Assembly (NCBI GenBank): GCA_900764105.1
Contig: CAAFMS010000023.1
Location: forward strand, 1 to 64,000
From: Clostridia bacterium
GTDB lineage: Bacteria; Bacillota; Clostridia; Christensenellales; Borkfalkiaceae
DNA length: 64,000 nucleotides
Direction of reading: 5' to 3'
A program made the position numbers and the translations under genes. The notes beneath the pieces were generated by a model. That model did not search any database, was not told the origin of the DNA, and worked only from the letters and a program-made list of their open reading frames with translations. Shown in pieces: positions 42,272 to 50,056 of the stretch. How positions within the stretch are numbered: position 1 is the first letter of the stretch; each line of letters begins with the position of its first letter.

Positions 42272-42580
42272 TTACTTCGCAACGATTTCGACAATCTTCA
42301 CCGAGGTGAAAGGCTGTCTGTGACCGCTTTTCTTTCTTTCGTTCTTTTTGGCTTTGTATTTGTATACAATAACCTTTTTGTCCTTGCCCTGAGCGGTAAC
42401 TTCGCCTACCGCTTTGAATCCGGCCGCGTCGCCCGCGACCTTAATTCCGTTTTCATCCGAAACAAGCAAAACGCCGAATTCTACTTTGTCGCCGACCTTA
42501 GCGTCGAGTTTCTCAAAATTGACTACGTCGCCGACTGCCGCTTTATACTGCTTGCTTCCGTTTTCGATGATTGCGTACAT
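42272..42580 (-). CDS. rplU: 50S ribosomal protein L21
   Basis: Large-subunit protein binding 23S rRNA, 102 residues. MYAIIENGSKQYKAAVGDVV at the start and YKYKAKKNERKKSGHRQPFT near the end are diagnostic. It has an AGGAGG site, a leader of about 90 bases with stem-loops and a consensus promoter. It is the first gene of the rplU-rpmA pair. Confidence 0.98.
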   Translation of the reverse strand: MYAIIENGSKQYKAAVGDVVNFEKLDAKVGDKVEFGVLLVSDENGIKVAGDAAGFKAVGEVTAQGKDKKVIVYKYKAKKNERKKSGHRQPFTSVKIVEIVAK

Positions 42581-42669
42581 TGAAAAATAGACCTCCTGTC
42601 TAATCTCGCCGGGAAAATTATTATCGGGGCGCGTTTTCTTACGCGACTTTCACCCTTTCCGAGCGGTTC
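42581..42669 (-). promoter_or_regulatory. 5' leader of rplU, possible L21 leader element
   Basis: The leader contains a CGCGT/ACGCG stem-loop and a GGGG/CCCGGC region before the AGGAGG site. Firmicutes rplU genes often carry an autoregulatory L21 leader RNA in this place. Whether this sequence folds to that consensus was not tested. Confidence 0.4.
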
Positions 42670-42675
42670 TTTTCT

Positions 42676-42704
42676 ATTATAGACTACCGCAAATTTTTTG
42701 TCAA
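42676..42704 (-). promoter_or_regulatory. Consensus promoter of rplU-rpmA
   Basis: Minus strand TTGACA (42704-42699), exactly 17 bases, TATAAT (42681-42676). A perfect housekeeping sigma promoter, fitting a strongly expressed ribosomal operon. Confidence 0.85.
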
Positions 42705-42815
42705 ACGTTTTGCATTATTTTTTTTAAAGAAAACATACTATTTTACGATAAATAGCCACAGGCGATTGCGTTAGAACCCGCCAAAACGCCTGTGACTAAA
42801 AAGGAGCGCATCATT

Positions 42816-43256
42816 ATGGAAAAAAAGAATTTAGACAAGGAAGTCCTTGTGTCCCTTTATAAAAACGCGCATATCGCGTTGCAATCGATTTCGGATATTA
42901 TAACCGAGACGACGGACGAACCGTTAAAAACCGAACTCGGCGAACAGTATGACGGATACGAAAAATATATCGGAAAACTCTCGCAATTTATGAAAGAGAC
43001 TTCGACCGAGACAAAAGATATTAACCCGCTTAAAAAAGCGATGCTCTTCACTTCGGTGAAAATGAACACGCTTATGGACAACTCGACCTCAAAAATTGCC
43101 GAACTAATGATAAAAGGTACGGTCATGGGCATTACCGAACTACACGAACTTTTGAACGGTTCGGGCGCGGAACTGTCCGAAAAAACCTTGGAATTTGCAA
43201 AAGAACTGACTGCTTTGGAAGAAGATTACGAAGAAAGGCTTAAAAAGTTTTTATAA
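42816..43256 (+). CDS. Small helical protein of unknown function (DUF2383/four-helix-bundle-like)
   Basis: A 146-residue, mostly alpha-helical, acidic/basic soluble protein starting MEKKNLDKEVLVSLYKNAHI. The ATG at 42816 has an AAGGAG site 9 bases upstream; an in-frame GTG at 42792 lies within an upstream hairpin (CACAGGCG at about 42758 with CGCCTGTG near 42788) and is less likely. Helical periodicity and SISDIITETTDEPLKTEL resemble the DUF2383/ferritin-like bundle proteins of anaerobes, but no metal-binding Glu/His pattern is evident. Function unknown. It is a single gene convergent with the ArsR-type gene. Confidence 0.7.
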   Translation: MEKKNLDKEVLVSLYKNAHIALQSISDIITETTDEPLKTELGEQYDGYEKYIGKLSQFMKETSTETKDINPLKKAMLFTSVKMNTLMDNSTSKIAELMIKGTVMGITELHELLNGSGAELSEKTLEFAKELTALEEDYEERLKKFL

Positions 43257-43270
43257 TTTATTGATATAAA

Positions 43271-43319
43271 TTTAAGGTGGTGACGCGGTTGCGTATCGCA
43301 ACCGCGTCACCACCTTAAA
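43271..43319. terminator. Perfect 23-bp palindromic hairpin between convergent genes
   Basis: Bases 43271-43293 (core GGTGGTGACGCGGTTGCG) pair perfectly with 43297-43319 around a 3-base loop. Short A/T runs flank both sides. Lying between the convergent genes ending at 43256 and 43363, it probably terminates both transcripts. Confidence 0.8.
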
Positions 43320-43362
43320 ACGTTTTTATTTGTCGATTTATCGACTTATAGCCCCACTTTTA

Positions 43363-43704
43363 TTATTTACTTAAAAAATCTATACCCTTAAATATAACGT
43401 CGTTTATAAGTTCGTCGCGAATACCATAGTAGATTATCTTACCCTCTCTTCTCACCCTTACCGCGCCAACCGAACGCATAAGTCTTAACTGATGACTAAT
43501 CGTCGTCTGATTGACCTTTATCGTAAGACTTAAATCGGTAACGCACATTTCTGAAATGGAAAGAGCGCAAAGAATTTTTAAACGGGTTTTATCCGAAAAC
43601 AGCGAGAAAAAATCGACCATATCGTCGAGAAGTTCCGCGTCGGGCATATACTCGCCTACCATATCGAACGTTTTTTTGTCGAGCATTAAAGCGCAAGAAT
43701 CCAT
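43363..43704 (-). CDS. ArsR/SmtB-family transcriptional regulator
   Basis: A 113-residue winged-helix repressor. The helix-turn-helix reads MCVTDLSLTIKVNQTTISHQ with LRLMRSVGAVRVRREGKIIYY as wing. The position of the metal-site motif ELCVCDL of classical ArsR/SmtB sensors is occupied by EMCVTDL, which retains one Cys; further Cys4 at the N-terminus could contribute, so metal or other ligand sensing is open. No transporter or metal-resistance gene is adjacent, so targets are unknown. It has its own promoter at 43744-43773. Confidence 0.88.
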   Translation of the reverse strand: MDSCALMLDKKTFDMVGEYMPDAELLDDMVDFFSLFSDKTRLKILCALSISEMCVTDLSLTIKVNQTTISHQLRLMRSVGAVRVRREGKIIYYGIRDELINDVIFKGIDFLSK

Positions 43705-43743
43705 ACCAAAAACAACCTCCGTTTACCCTCGCATTATATAAAA

Positions 43744-43773
43744 ATTATACTATAAATCGCGTGAAACAGTCAA
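43744..43773 (-). promoter_or_regulatory. Promoter of the arsR-type gene
   Basis: Minus strand TTGACT (43773-43768), 18 bases, TATAAT (43749-43744). It lies back to back with plus-strand TATAAT boxes at 43779-43784 and 43806-43811 that could serve the small plus-strand gene at 43844. Confidence 0.65.
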
Positions 43774-43843
43774 TGCGGTATAATCGAAAGTTTTGTCGCA
43801 TAAGGTATAATAAGAGAAAATTTTGTAATTTTCGGAGGTTTCT

Positions 43844-44005
43844 ATGAATAACAATATAGTACTTTTAGGAATTTTATACCTTTTATACGCCGAGGGGTAC
43901 ATAACGCTTACGCAAACTCTGCTTCTTTTAGCCCTATTAACGACCACCGTTTGCACCTGTTCAAGAAATAGAACAAACAACAATACTACAAACACCGCAT
44001 TCTGA
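43844..44005 (+). CDS. Small membrane protein of 53 residues
   Basis: ATG at 43844 follows a GGAGG site by 6 bases, and a TATAAT box lies 33 bases upstream of the start (43806-43811). The product starts MNNNIVLLGILYLLYAEGYI, continues with a second hydrophobic stretch (TLTQTLLLLALLTTTV) and ends in a polar Asn/Thr-rich tail with two Cys. It resembles the short hydrophobic proteins often found in Clostridia but no family is recognised. It is divergent from the ArsR-type gene, which may therefore control it. A perfect hairpin follows at 44044-44078. Confidence 0.6.
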   Translation: MNNNIVLLGILYLLYAEGYITLTQTLLLLALLTTTVCTCSRNRTNNNTTNTAF

Positions 44006-44043
44006 TTCTTGGCTGGCATCAGAGACAGAAAAATATAGGAAAA

Positions 44044-44078
44044 TGCGGCGGTCGCAGGTTTTACCTGCGACCGCCGCA
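44044..44078. terminator. Perfect 16-bp GC-rich hairpin
   Basis: 44044-44059 (GCGGCGGTCGCAGGT core) pairs with 44063-44078 around a TTT loop. It lies between the 53-residue plus-strand gene and the last gene of the leftward capsule operon, so it can terminate both. No long T-run on either side. Confidence 0.75.
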
Positions 44079-44132
44079 AACCGTATTTGAACCATATTTA
44101 TTATAAATCGTAGATAAAGTATAATTCGTAAA

Positions 44133-45293
44133 TTAAAGTCCCAAGCCTTTCATCATAACGGAAATCTCGTCCGATTTTTCTTTCGATACGCTCGTCGCTT
44201 CTTTTACCTCTCCTACGCCTTTTTTTATTTTTCCCTCGCCGAGCAGATTAAACCATCTTCGTATTTCGTAAAAGGGTTGTAATATTCTTTTCCCCTTTAA
44301 AGAGGGGTATCTTTTACATAATTGTCCGTAAGGAAGCCATATTCTCGACAAAACGTAACGGAACGAACCTTTTTTACTCTGCCCGAAGTCTACTCTGTTT
44401 TTTTCCGAACCGTAAACCCCGCCCGAAAGTAAATATTTTTCCATTATCTCCGTCGTTTCGTTATGTTTTCCGCCGTCAAACCAAACGTTTGATAAAAGCG
44501 TTGCGTTCGCCTCGAATTTTTCAAGTCCGCCGATTTTTACAATCGCAACTCTTTTCTCAGTATCGAACTCGGCTTTGTTATTTAGAAGCCATAAATCGAT
44601 AAAAGAACGCAAACCGCACCCGCCGTTGTAAAAATGCTTAGCCATGTGGGCAAGGTGATAAAAGTAGAAAAAATCGTCGCTCAACGCGTATTCGTTACCT
44701 TCGCTTTTCGGCGAAGAATAATTCCAAACATTTTTTATAACATCCTCGGCATCTTTTTTACAAGACTCTTCTTTTTCTATAAGCGTATGGTGCAGTTCGA
44801 GATGAATACCCGTCGGGGAAAAATACGAGACGTCGTGGTCGGTCTGGCAATAATACTTATATCCCCTCTCTTCAAACGCTTTGCGGCACCTTTTTACGTC
44901 CTCCTGCTTTACGAGAACGTCTACGTCGCTGCTCGTTCTCTGCCACGGTTCGGGATATAAAAACCTGATAACCGCCCCTTTAAGCAAAATAAACGGGACT
45001 GAACACTCCTCTAAAATGCATTTTATTTCTTCGATTTCGGCGTTTATGCCTTCGTAACGGTATACGGCGGTAAGAATCTGCTTTTCAAACGCCGACTTCA
45101 CTTCTTCATTGTTTATAAGTCCGCTTTTTATAAGAGCGTCGCCGACAATATGCCCCACGTCGTGTTTTTTAGACAAGGCGTAAAGAGCCTTCAATTCGTC
45201 GTCATTAAGGCTCTTTATCAAATCTGCGTCTACGTCTTTACCGCAGATTTCCGCGCTTATTAAATTCATCGTCGCAAGACAAACTTTATCCAT
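44133..45293 (-). CDS. Nucleotidyltransferase-fold protein (PF14907-type)
   Basis: A 386-residue protein of the uncharacterised nucleotidyltransferase family. The signature VPFILLKGAVIRFLYPEPWQ with RTSSDVDVLV (DxD metal-binding pair near 125) is typical, followed by GIHLELHHTLIEKE. It is the last gene of the capsule operon, 9 bases after the CapG-like gene. Members are common in polysaccharide and peptide-product clusters, but the substrate is not established. It could modify or regulate a biosynthetic partner. Cytoplasmic. Confidence 0.75.
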   Translation of the reverse strand: MDKVCLATMNLISAEICGKDVDADLIKSLNDDELKALYALSKKHDVGHIVGDALIKSGLINNEEVKSAFEKQILTAVYRYEGINAEIEEIKCILEECSVPFILLKGAVIRFLYPEPWQRTSSDVDVLVKQEDVKRCRKAFEERGYKYYCQTDHDVSYFSPTGIHLELHHTLIEKEESCKKDAEDVIKNVWNYSSPKSEGNEYALSDDFFYFYHLAHMAKHFYNGGCGLRSFIDLWLLNNKAEFDTEKRVAIVKIGGLEKFEANATLLSNVWFDGGKHNETTEIMEKYLLSGGVYGSEKNRVDFGQSKKGSFRYVLSRIWLPYGQLCKRYPSLKGKRILQPFYEIRRWFNLLGEGKIKKGVGEVKEATSVSKEKSDEISVMMKGLGL

Positions 45294-45302
45294 TGCGTAA
45301 GG

Positions 45303-46487
45303 TTAAAACTTCCTCCACACCATCTTGTTTACTACGCCCGTGTACGACTGAATAATTTTAACAACCTTAGTCGATACGTTTTCTTCCACGTAATTCGGGA
45401 CGGGTATGCCTATATCGCCGTTTTTGTTCATTTCGACAGCCGTATCGACCGCCTGCAAAAGTCCGTGTTCGTCGATACCTGCCAGAATAAAGCACGCCTT
45501 ATCGAGCGCCTCGGGGCGTTCGGTAGAAGTCCTTATGCAAACCGCGGAAATCGGCTTTCCTATACTCGTAAAAAAACTACTCTCCTCGGGCAAAGTACCG
45601 CTATCGGAAACAACCGCGAACGCGTTCATCTGTAACTTGTTGTAATCGTGGAAACCGAGCGGTTCGTGTCTTATGACCCTTTTATCGAGTTTGAAGCCGC
45701 TTTCTTCGAGACGCTTTTTGCTTCTCGGGTGGCATGAATACAATATAGGCATATCGTACTTCTCCGCCAAACGGTTAATCGCCGTAAACAACGACTTGAA
45801 ATTCTTTTCCGTGTCGATATTTTCTTCTCTGTGAGCCGAAAGCAGAATGTATTTTTTCGGTTCGAGTTTAAGCCTGCTTAAAATATCCGACTTCTCGATT
45901 TCTTCGAGATTTTCATGTAAAACTTCCGCCATGGGCGAACCCGTAACGTAAGTTCTCTCTTTCGGAAGTCCGCATTCCGCGAGGTACCTTCTCGCGTGTT
46001 CGCTGTACGCAAGGTTTACGTCCGAAATAATATCGACTATCCGCCTGTTGGTCTCCTCGGGCAAGCACTCGTCTTTGCAACGATTTCCCGCTTCCATGTG
46101 GAAAATAGGGATATGAAGCCTCTTCGCCGGAATAGCCGAAAGACAGGAATTCGTATCTCCGAGTATCAGTAATGCGTCGGGTTTTATAGCGTTCATCAAC
46201 TTATACGAGCAGTTAATGATATTTCCGACCGTCGCTCCGAGGTCGTCGCCCACCGCGTCCATATACACCTCGGGGTCTTTAAGTTTCAAATCCTTAAAGA
46301 ATACGCCGTTGAGGTTATAGTCGTAATTCTGCCCCGTATGAGCCAAGATACAGTCGAAATACTTTCTGCATTTATTGATTACTGCGGCAAGCCTTATAAT
46401 TTCGGGTCTCGTGCCGACGATTATAAGTAATTTTAACTTTCCGTTGTCTTTAAATTTTACGTCTGAATAATCTGTCTTTATATTCAT
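45303..46487 (-). CDS. capG: UDP-N-acetylglucosamine 2-epimerase-like, CapG/FnlC type
   Basis: A 394-residue non-hydrolysing epimerase. GTRPEIIRLAAV, HTGQNYD, GDTNSCL, HMEAGNRC, EETNRR and LSAHREENID are the standard motifs. Next to CapE- and CapF-like genes it most likely performs the last step to UDP-N-acetyl-L-fucosamine by C2 epimerisation of UDP-N-acetyl-L-talosamine-type intermediate. It begins 26 bases after the CapF-like gene. Soluble cytoplasmic enzyme. On sequence alone a plain UDP-GlcNAc/ManNAc epimerase is possible, but the gene order argues for FucNAc. Confidence 0.88.
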   Translation of the reverse strand: MNIKTDYSDVKFKDNGKLKLLIIVGTRPEIIRLAAVINKCRKYFDCILAHTGQNYDYNLNGVFFKDLKLKDPEVYMDAVGDDLGATVGNIINCSYKLMNAIKPDALLILGDTNSCLSAIPAKRLHIPIFHMEAGNRCKDECLPEETNRRIVDIISDVNLAYSEHARRYLAECGLPKERTYVTGSPMAEVLHENLEEIEKSDILSRLKLEPKKYILLSAHREENIDTEKNFKSLFTAINRLAEKYDMPILYSCHPRSKKRLEESGFKLDKRVIRHEPLGFHDYNKLQMNAFAVVSDSGTLPEESSFFTSIGKPISAVCIRTSTERPEALDKACFILAGIDEHGLLQAVDTAVEMNKNGDIGIPVPNYVEENVSTKVVKIIQSYTGVVNKMVWRKF

Positions 46488-46513
46488 AAGTACCTCTATA
46501 AGTCGATTATCGA

Positions 46514-47713
46514 CTATTTTACTATTTCAAAGAATGTGTCGGGGCGATTCGGGTCAAATTGTTCGTTCGCCCACATTACCGTGACGAGATTTTCCGTCTC
46601 GCTCAGATTTATTATGTTGTGAGTGTAACCGGGAAGTATGTGTACAGCCTCGATTTTATCGCCCGAAACCTCAAATTCTATAACTTCGTCCGTACCGATT
46701 TTGCGCTCCTGAATAAGCCCGTGACCCGATACGACTATGAAAAATTCCCACTTGCTATTGTGCCAATGCTGTCCTTTCGTTATCCCCGGTTTGGAAATAT
46801 TTACCGAAAACTGACCGCATTTTTCCGTCTTTAAAAGTTCCGTAAAACTTCCCCTTTGGTCTACGTTCATCTTTAAAGGAAACGCAACCTTCTCTTTCGG
46901 AAGATACGAAAGATATGTTGAATACAGTTTTTTCGCAAACGAATTATTCGGAATTTCGGGCATTAACAGACTTATAGGCTGACTTTTGAACTTTTCAAGC
47001 AGGTCCGAAATTTCGCCGAGCGTTACGCGGTGGGTCGTGGGAACAAAGCAAAATTTTCCGTTTTCATTCTCCACGGCGGTTAAACCGTCAAACTCGCAGC
47101 AATGCTCTTTCCCCTCCAAAGCGTCGAACATTTCGTATACCAAATCGTCAATATACAAAAGTTCGAGTTCGGTCGAACGGTCGTTTATCGTTATCGGCAA
47201 ATCGTTCGCTACGTTATTGCAAAATGTCGCAACCGCGCTGTTATAATTCGGTCTGCACCACTTGCCGAACAAATTCGGAAAACGGTAAACGAGAACTTTC
47301 GCGCCCGTCTTATTCGCATAATCGAAAAGAAGATTTTCGCCGTCGCGTTTGCTTCTGCCGTATTCGCCGTCATAGCGACCGATCAAAGTCGCCTGAATGG
47401 ACGACGAAATCATAACGGGGCATTTGTTGCCGTATTTTTTCAAAGTCTCCAAAAGGGTCGAAGCAAAACCAAAGTTGCCCTTTTTAAACTCTTCAGGGTC
47501 TTTCGGTCTGTTTACCCCCGCAAGATTAAATACGAAATCGACATTTTTGCAATACTCATCGAGTTCGCTTATATTGCTGTCGATATCGTACTCGTAAACT
47601 TCGTCGATTTTTATATTCGGGCGTGTCCTGTCTTTGCCGTCTTTAAGATTATTGAGCGCGCAAACGAGGTTTTTACCGACAAAACCCTTCGCCCCCGTGA
47701 CTAAAACTTTCAT
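46514..47713 (-). CDS. capF: CapF/FnlB-type bifunctional reductase with C-terminal cupin
   Basis: A 399-residue enzyme. The N-terminal SDR domain starts KVLVTGAKGFVGKNLVCALN and shows the extended-SDR YGRSKRDGE. The C-terminal cupin domain (about 280-399) carries GQHWHNSKWEFFIVVSGHG with His/Glu metal ligands. This fusion is diagnostic for CapF of the UDP-L-FucNAc pathway, which epimerises at C3 and reduces C4. One base follows between it and CapE. Cytoplasmic. Confidence 0.92.
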   Translation of the reverse strand: MKVLVTGAKGFVGKNLVCALNNLKDGKDRTRPNIKIDEVYEYDIDSNISELDEYCKNVDFVFNLAGVNRPKDPEEFKKGNFGFASTLLETLKKYGNKCPVMISSSIQATLIGRYDGEYGRSKRDGENLLFDYANKTGAKVLVYRFPNLFGKWCRPNYNSAVATFCNNVANDLPITINDRSTELELLYIDDLVYEMFDALEGKEHCCEFDGLTAVENENGKFCFVPTTHRVTLGEISDLLEKFKSQPISLLMPEIPNNSFAKKLYSTYLSYLPKEKVAFPLKMNVDQRGSFTELLKTEKCGQFSVNISKPGITKGQHWHNSKWEFFIVVSGHGLIQERKIGTDEVIEFEVSGDKIEAVHILPGYTHNIINLSETENLVTVMWANEQFDPNRPDTFFEIVK

Positions 47714-47714
47714 T

Positions 47715-48761
47715 TTACTTTCCCGTTCTGATTTTTTCGAGTTCTTCCTGAATATACGACAGCGAAGAAATTTTCGCCTTTACCTGTTCGAGGTTCAACA
47801 TCTCGGTGTTGTTCGAGTTGAACTCGGTAAGAACGTTACGTTTTTCGTCGCCCTCTTTAAAGTATTTGTCGTAGTTAAGACCTCTGTTATCCGCAGGAAC
47901 TCGATAAAAATTGCCCATATCGACCGCTTTCGCGCACTCTTCGTTAGTAAGCAAAGTTTCGTACATTTTTTCGCCGTGACGAATACCGATAACCCTTATA
48001 TCCTCTTTTTTGCCGCCGAAAAGGTCGCAAACCGCCTCGGCTTGAGTTCTTATCGTACATGCGGGGGCTTTCTGAATGAGCAAATCGCCGTTTTCGCCAT
48101 GCTCGAACGCAAACAATACAAGGTCAACCGCTTCATCAAGCGACATAATAAATCTCGTCATGGTAGGCTCGGTAATGGTGATAGGTTGTCCGTTTTTAAT
48201 CTGTTCGATCCAAAGCGGAATAACCGAACCCCTCGAACACATAACGTTGCCGTAACGAGTGCAGCAGATTTTCGTTTTACCGCTGTTTCTCGACTTCGCG
48301 ACCGCGACTTTTTCCTCAATCGCCTTAGTAATACCCATAGCATTGATAGGATAAGCAGCTTTGTCAGTCGAAAGACAGATAACCGACTTAACGCCCTCTT
48401 CGATAGCGGCGGTAAGCACGTTGTCCGTGCCGATAACGTTCGTGCGAACGGCTTCCATGGGGAAGAATTCGCAAGACGGAACCTGTTTAAGCGCGGCGGC
48501 GTGGAAAATGTAGTCAACGCCGTGCATAGCGTTCTTGACCGATTGAAGGTCGCGAACGTCGCCTATGTAGAACTTGATTTTGTCTGCGACTTCGGACATT
48601 TTAGCCTGAAATTCGTGGCGCATATCGTCTTGTTTTTTCTCGTCTCTCGAGAAAATTCTGATTTCGCCGATATCTGTTTTTAAGAAACGATTTAAAACGG
48701 CATTGCCGAAACTTCCCGTTCCTCCCGTAATCATCAAAGTTTTTCCATTAAATAAAGACAT
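47715..48761 (-). CDS. capE: CapE/FnlA-type UDP-GlcNAc 4,6-dehydratase/epimerase
   Basis: A 348-residue SDR of the polysaccharide-biosynthesis branch. NAD-binding GGTGSFGNAV is near 13-22 and the catalytic Met-Lys pair is in NAMGITKAIEEK. FSRDEKKQDDMRHEF is a family block. With CapF and CapG in the same operon it should convert UDP-GlcNAc into the 4-keto-6-deoxy precursor of UDP-L-FucNAc. The first of the three sugar-nucleotide genes, 45 bases after an AT-rich glycosyltransferase gene. Confidence 0.93.
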   Translation of the reverse strand: MSLFNGKTLMITGGTGSFGNAVLNRFLKTDIGEIRIFSRDEKKQDDMRHEFQAKMSEVADKIKFYIGDVRDLQSVKNAMHGVDYIFHAAALKQVPSCEFFPMEAVRTNVIGTDNVLTAAIEEGVKSVICLSTDKAAYPINAMGITKAIEEKVAVAKSRNSGKTKICCTRYGNVMCSRGSVIPLWIEQIKNGQPITITEPTMTRFIMSLDEAVDLVLFAFEHGENGDLLIQKAPACTIRTQAEAVCDLFGGKKEDIRVIGIRHGEKMYETLLTNEECAKAVDMGNFYRVPADNRGLNYDKYFKEGDEKRNVLTEFNSNNTEMLNLEQVKAKISSLSYIQEELEKIRTGK

Positions 48762-48806
48762 CTATTACCTCTTTAATTTAAAATAGCCAACACTTAATAA
48801 ACAAAT

Positions 48807-50048
48807 TCATCTACTTAAAATATCATCCAAAGCAGAAGATACTCTTTTTTCATATTCTTCCCATGTATACTTTTCCGCAGTAACTTTAGCACATTCTCCC
48901 ATTTGCAAAATCTTACCTTTATTATCTATAAACCATTGCATCTTTTCTTTTAAAGCACCTAAATCGCCACATGGTATAACAAAACCTGTCACCCCATCGA
49001 TAACTATGTCGTTTACACCACTATTTTCACTACATATAATCGGCAACCCGCAAGCCATTGCCTCTATGCCAACTTGAGCCATACCCTCGGCAAAAGAATC
49101 TATCACAAAAACATCAGCATTTTCATAATAATATCTTACCTTATCAAATATCACAGAACCCACAAAAGTTACTTTGGGGTTATCTATGTATGGCTTTATA
49201 TACTCAGAATTCTTATCATAAGCACCAACAATAGTTAAAGTACAATCTTGTAATTCTGAAATTGCTCTTAACAAGTAAGGTATGCCTTTATTATAGTTAA
49301 CATTACCAACAAATATAAATTTCAATGGCTTATGAACACTTTTTTTTACGCTGTCACTATGAACATTTGCACCATAAGGTATTACTTTAATTTTTGACTC
49401 ATCTGTCCCACTATAAATTAAACTTCTCTTTACAAAATTTGAAGCAACAAAAAAATAATTTGAGAGATTGATTTCTTCTTGTCTATTTTCAATTGTTTTT
49501 TTGTTCCAAAATGTCAAATTTTCAAATTTTAATGAATTATTTTTTGATAAAAACAGTTCTTTTTCATACAAGTTTTTCACGAATGGAGCAGAAGCAGCCG
49601 AACAATCTAATATCCTAACAATATTCGGAGCATATTTTTTTAATATTTCAAAACAAACTGTCGAATTAGTATCATAACATATGACAGCATCCACATTGTT
49701 TTTTATAGCATATTTAGCAACCTTTTTACCAAATTTATCAGCAGTTTTTTTTCTATACTTAGCATATAACTTTCTGTTGTATCTTGCTAAGAAAGTTTCT
49801 ATAAAGCCTCGAAATTCACAGAATTGTAAAACATCGTCATCTTTTAAATATTTGCATTGCCTATTTAACGCCCTCTTTTTGTTATCGTTTCTTAATACCT
49901 TATTCGCCAAAGACATTAAAAACGACTTCTTTTTTTTATTATAAACTGTAGTTATATAACGGAATAAACATCCGCTTTTTTTTATTGCTGTCGCCATTCT
50001 GTAAGAGTGCTGTTTCCCAGGATGTGCAACTATAACTTTCACAGACAT
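48807..50048 (-). CDS. GT4-family glycosyltransferase
   Basis: A 413-residue GT-B glycosyltransferase. The C-terminal donor-binding domain shows PLKFIFVGNVNYNKGIPYLL, YYENADVFVIDSFAEGMAQV with GIEAMACGLPIICSENSG, the usual E-x7-E arrangement. The N-terminus MSVKVIVAHPGKQHSYRMAT is the acceptor domain. It probably adds one sugar to the undecaprenyl-linked repeat unit at the cytoplasmic membrane face. It is clearly more AT-rich than the flanking CapE gene, consistent with cassette exchange. ATG with AGGAGG site. Confidence 0.88.
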   Translation of the reverse strand: MSVKVIVAHPGKQHSYRMATAIKKSGCLFRYITTVYNKKKKSFLMSLANKVLRNDNKKRALNRQCKYLKDDDVLQFCEFRGFIETFLARYNRKLYAKYRKKTADKFGKKVAKYAIKNNVDAVICYDTNSTVCFEILKKYAPNIVRILDCSAASAPFVKNLYEKELFLSKNNSLKFENLTFWNKKTIENRQEEINLSNYFFVASNFVKRSLIYSGTDESKIKVIPYGANVHSDSVKKSVHKPLKFIFVGNVNYNKGIPYLLRAISELQDCTLTIVGAYDKNSEYIKPYIDNPKVTFVGSVIFDKVRYYYENADVFVIDSFAEGMAQVGIEAMACGLPIICSENSGVNDIVIDGVTGFVIPCGDLGALKEKMQWFIDNKGKILQMGECAKVTAEKYTWEEYEKRVSSALDDILSR

Positions 50049-50056
50049 ACCCCCTC

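Noticed and set aside
42758..42795. Terminator upstream of the helical protein gene
   Set aside because: The CACAGGCG/CGCCTGTG stem has a loop of about 24 bases and no clean T-run in the plus direction; kept only as a possible leader structure.
43750..44079. 109-residue minus-strand ORF
   Set aside because: It lies opposite the small plus-strand gene that has a clear GGAGG site and an upstream TATAAT box; the minus frame has no ribosome site and includes the hairpin at 44044.
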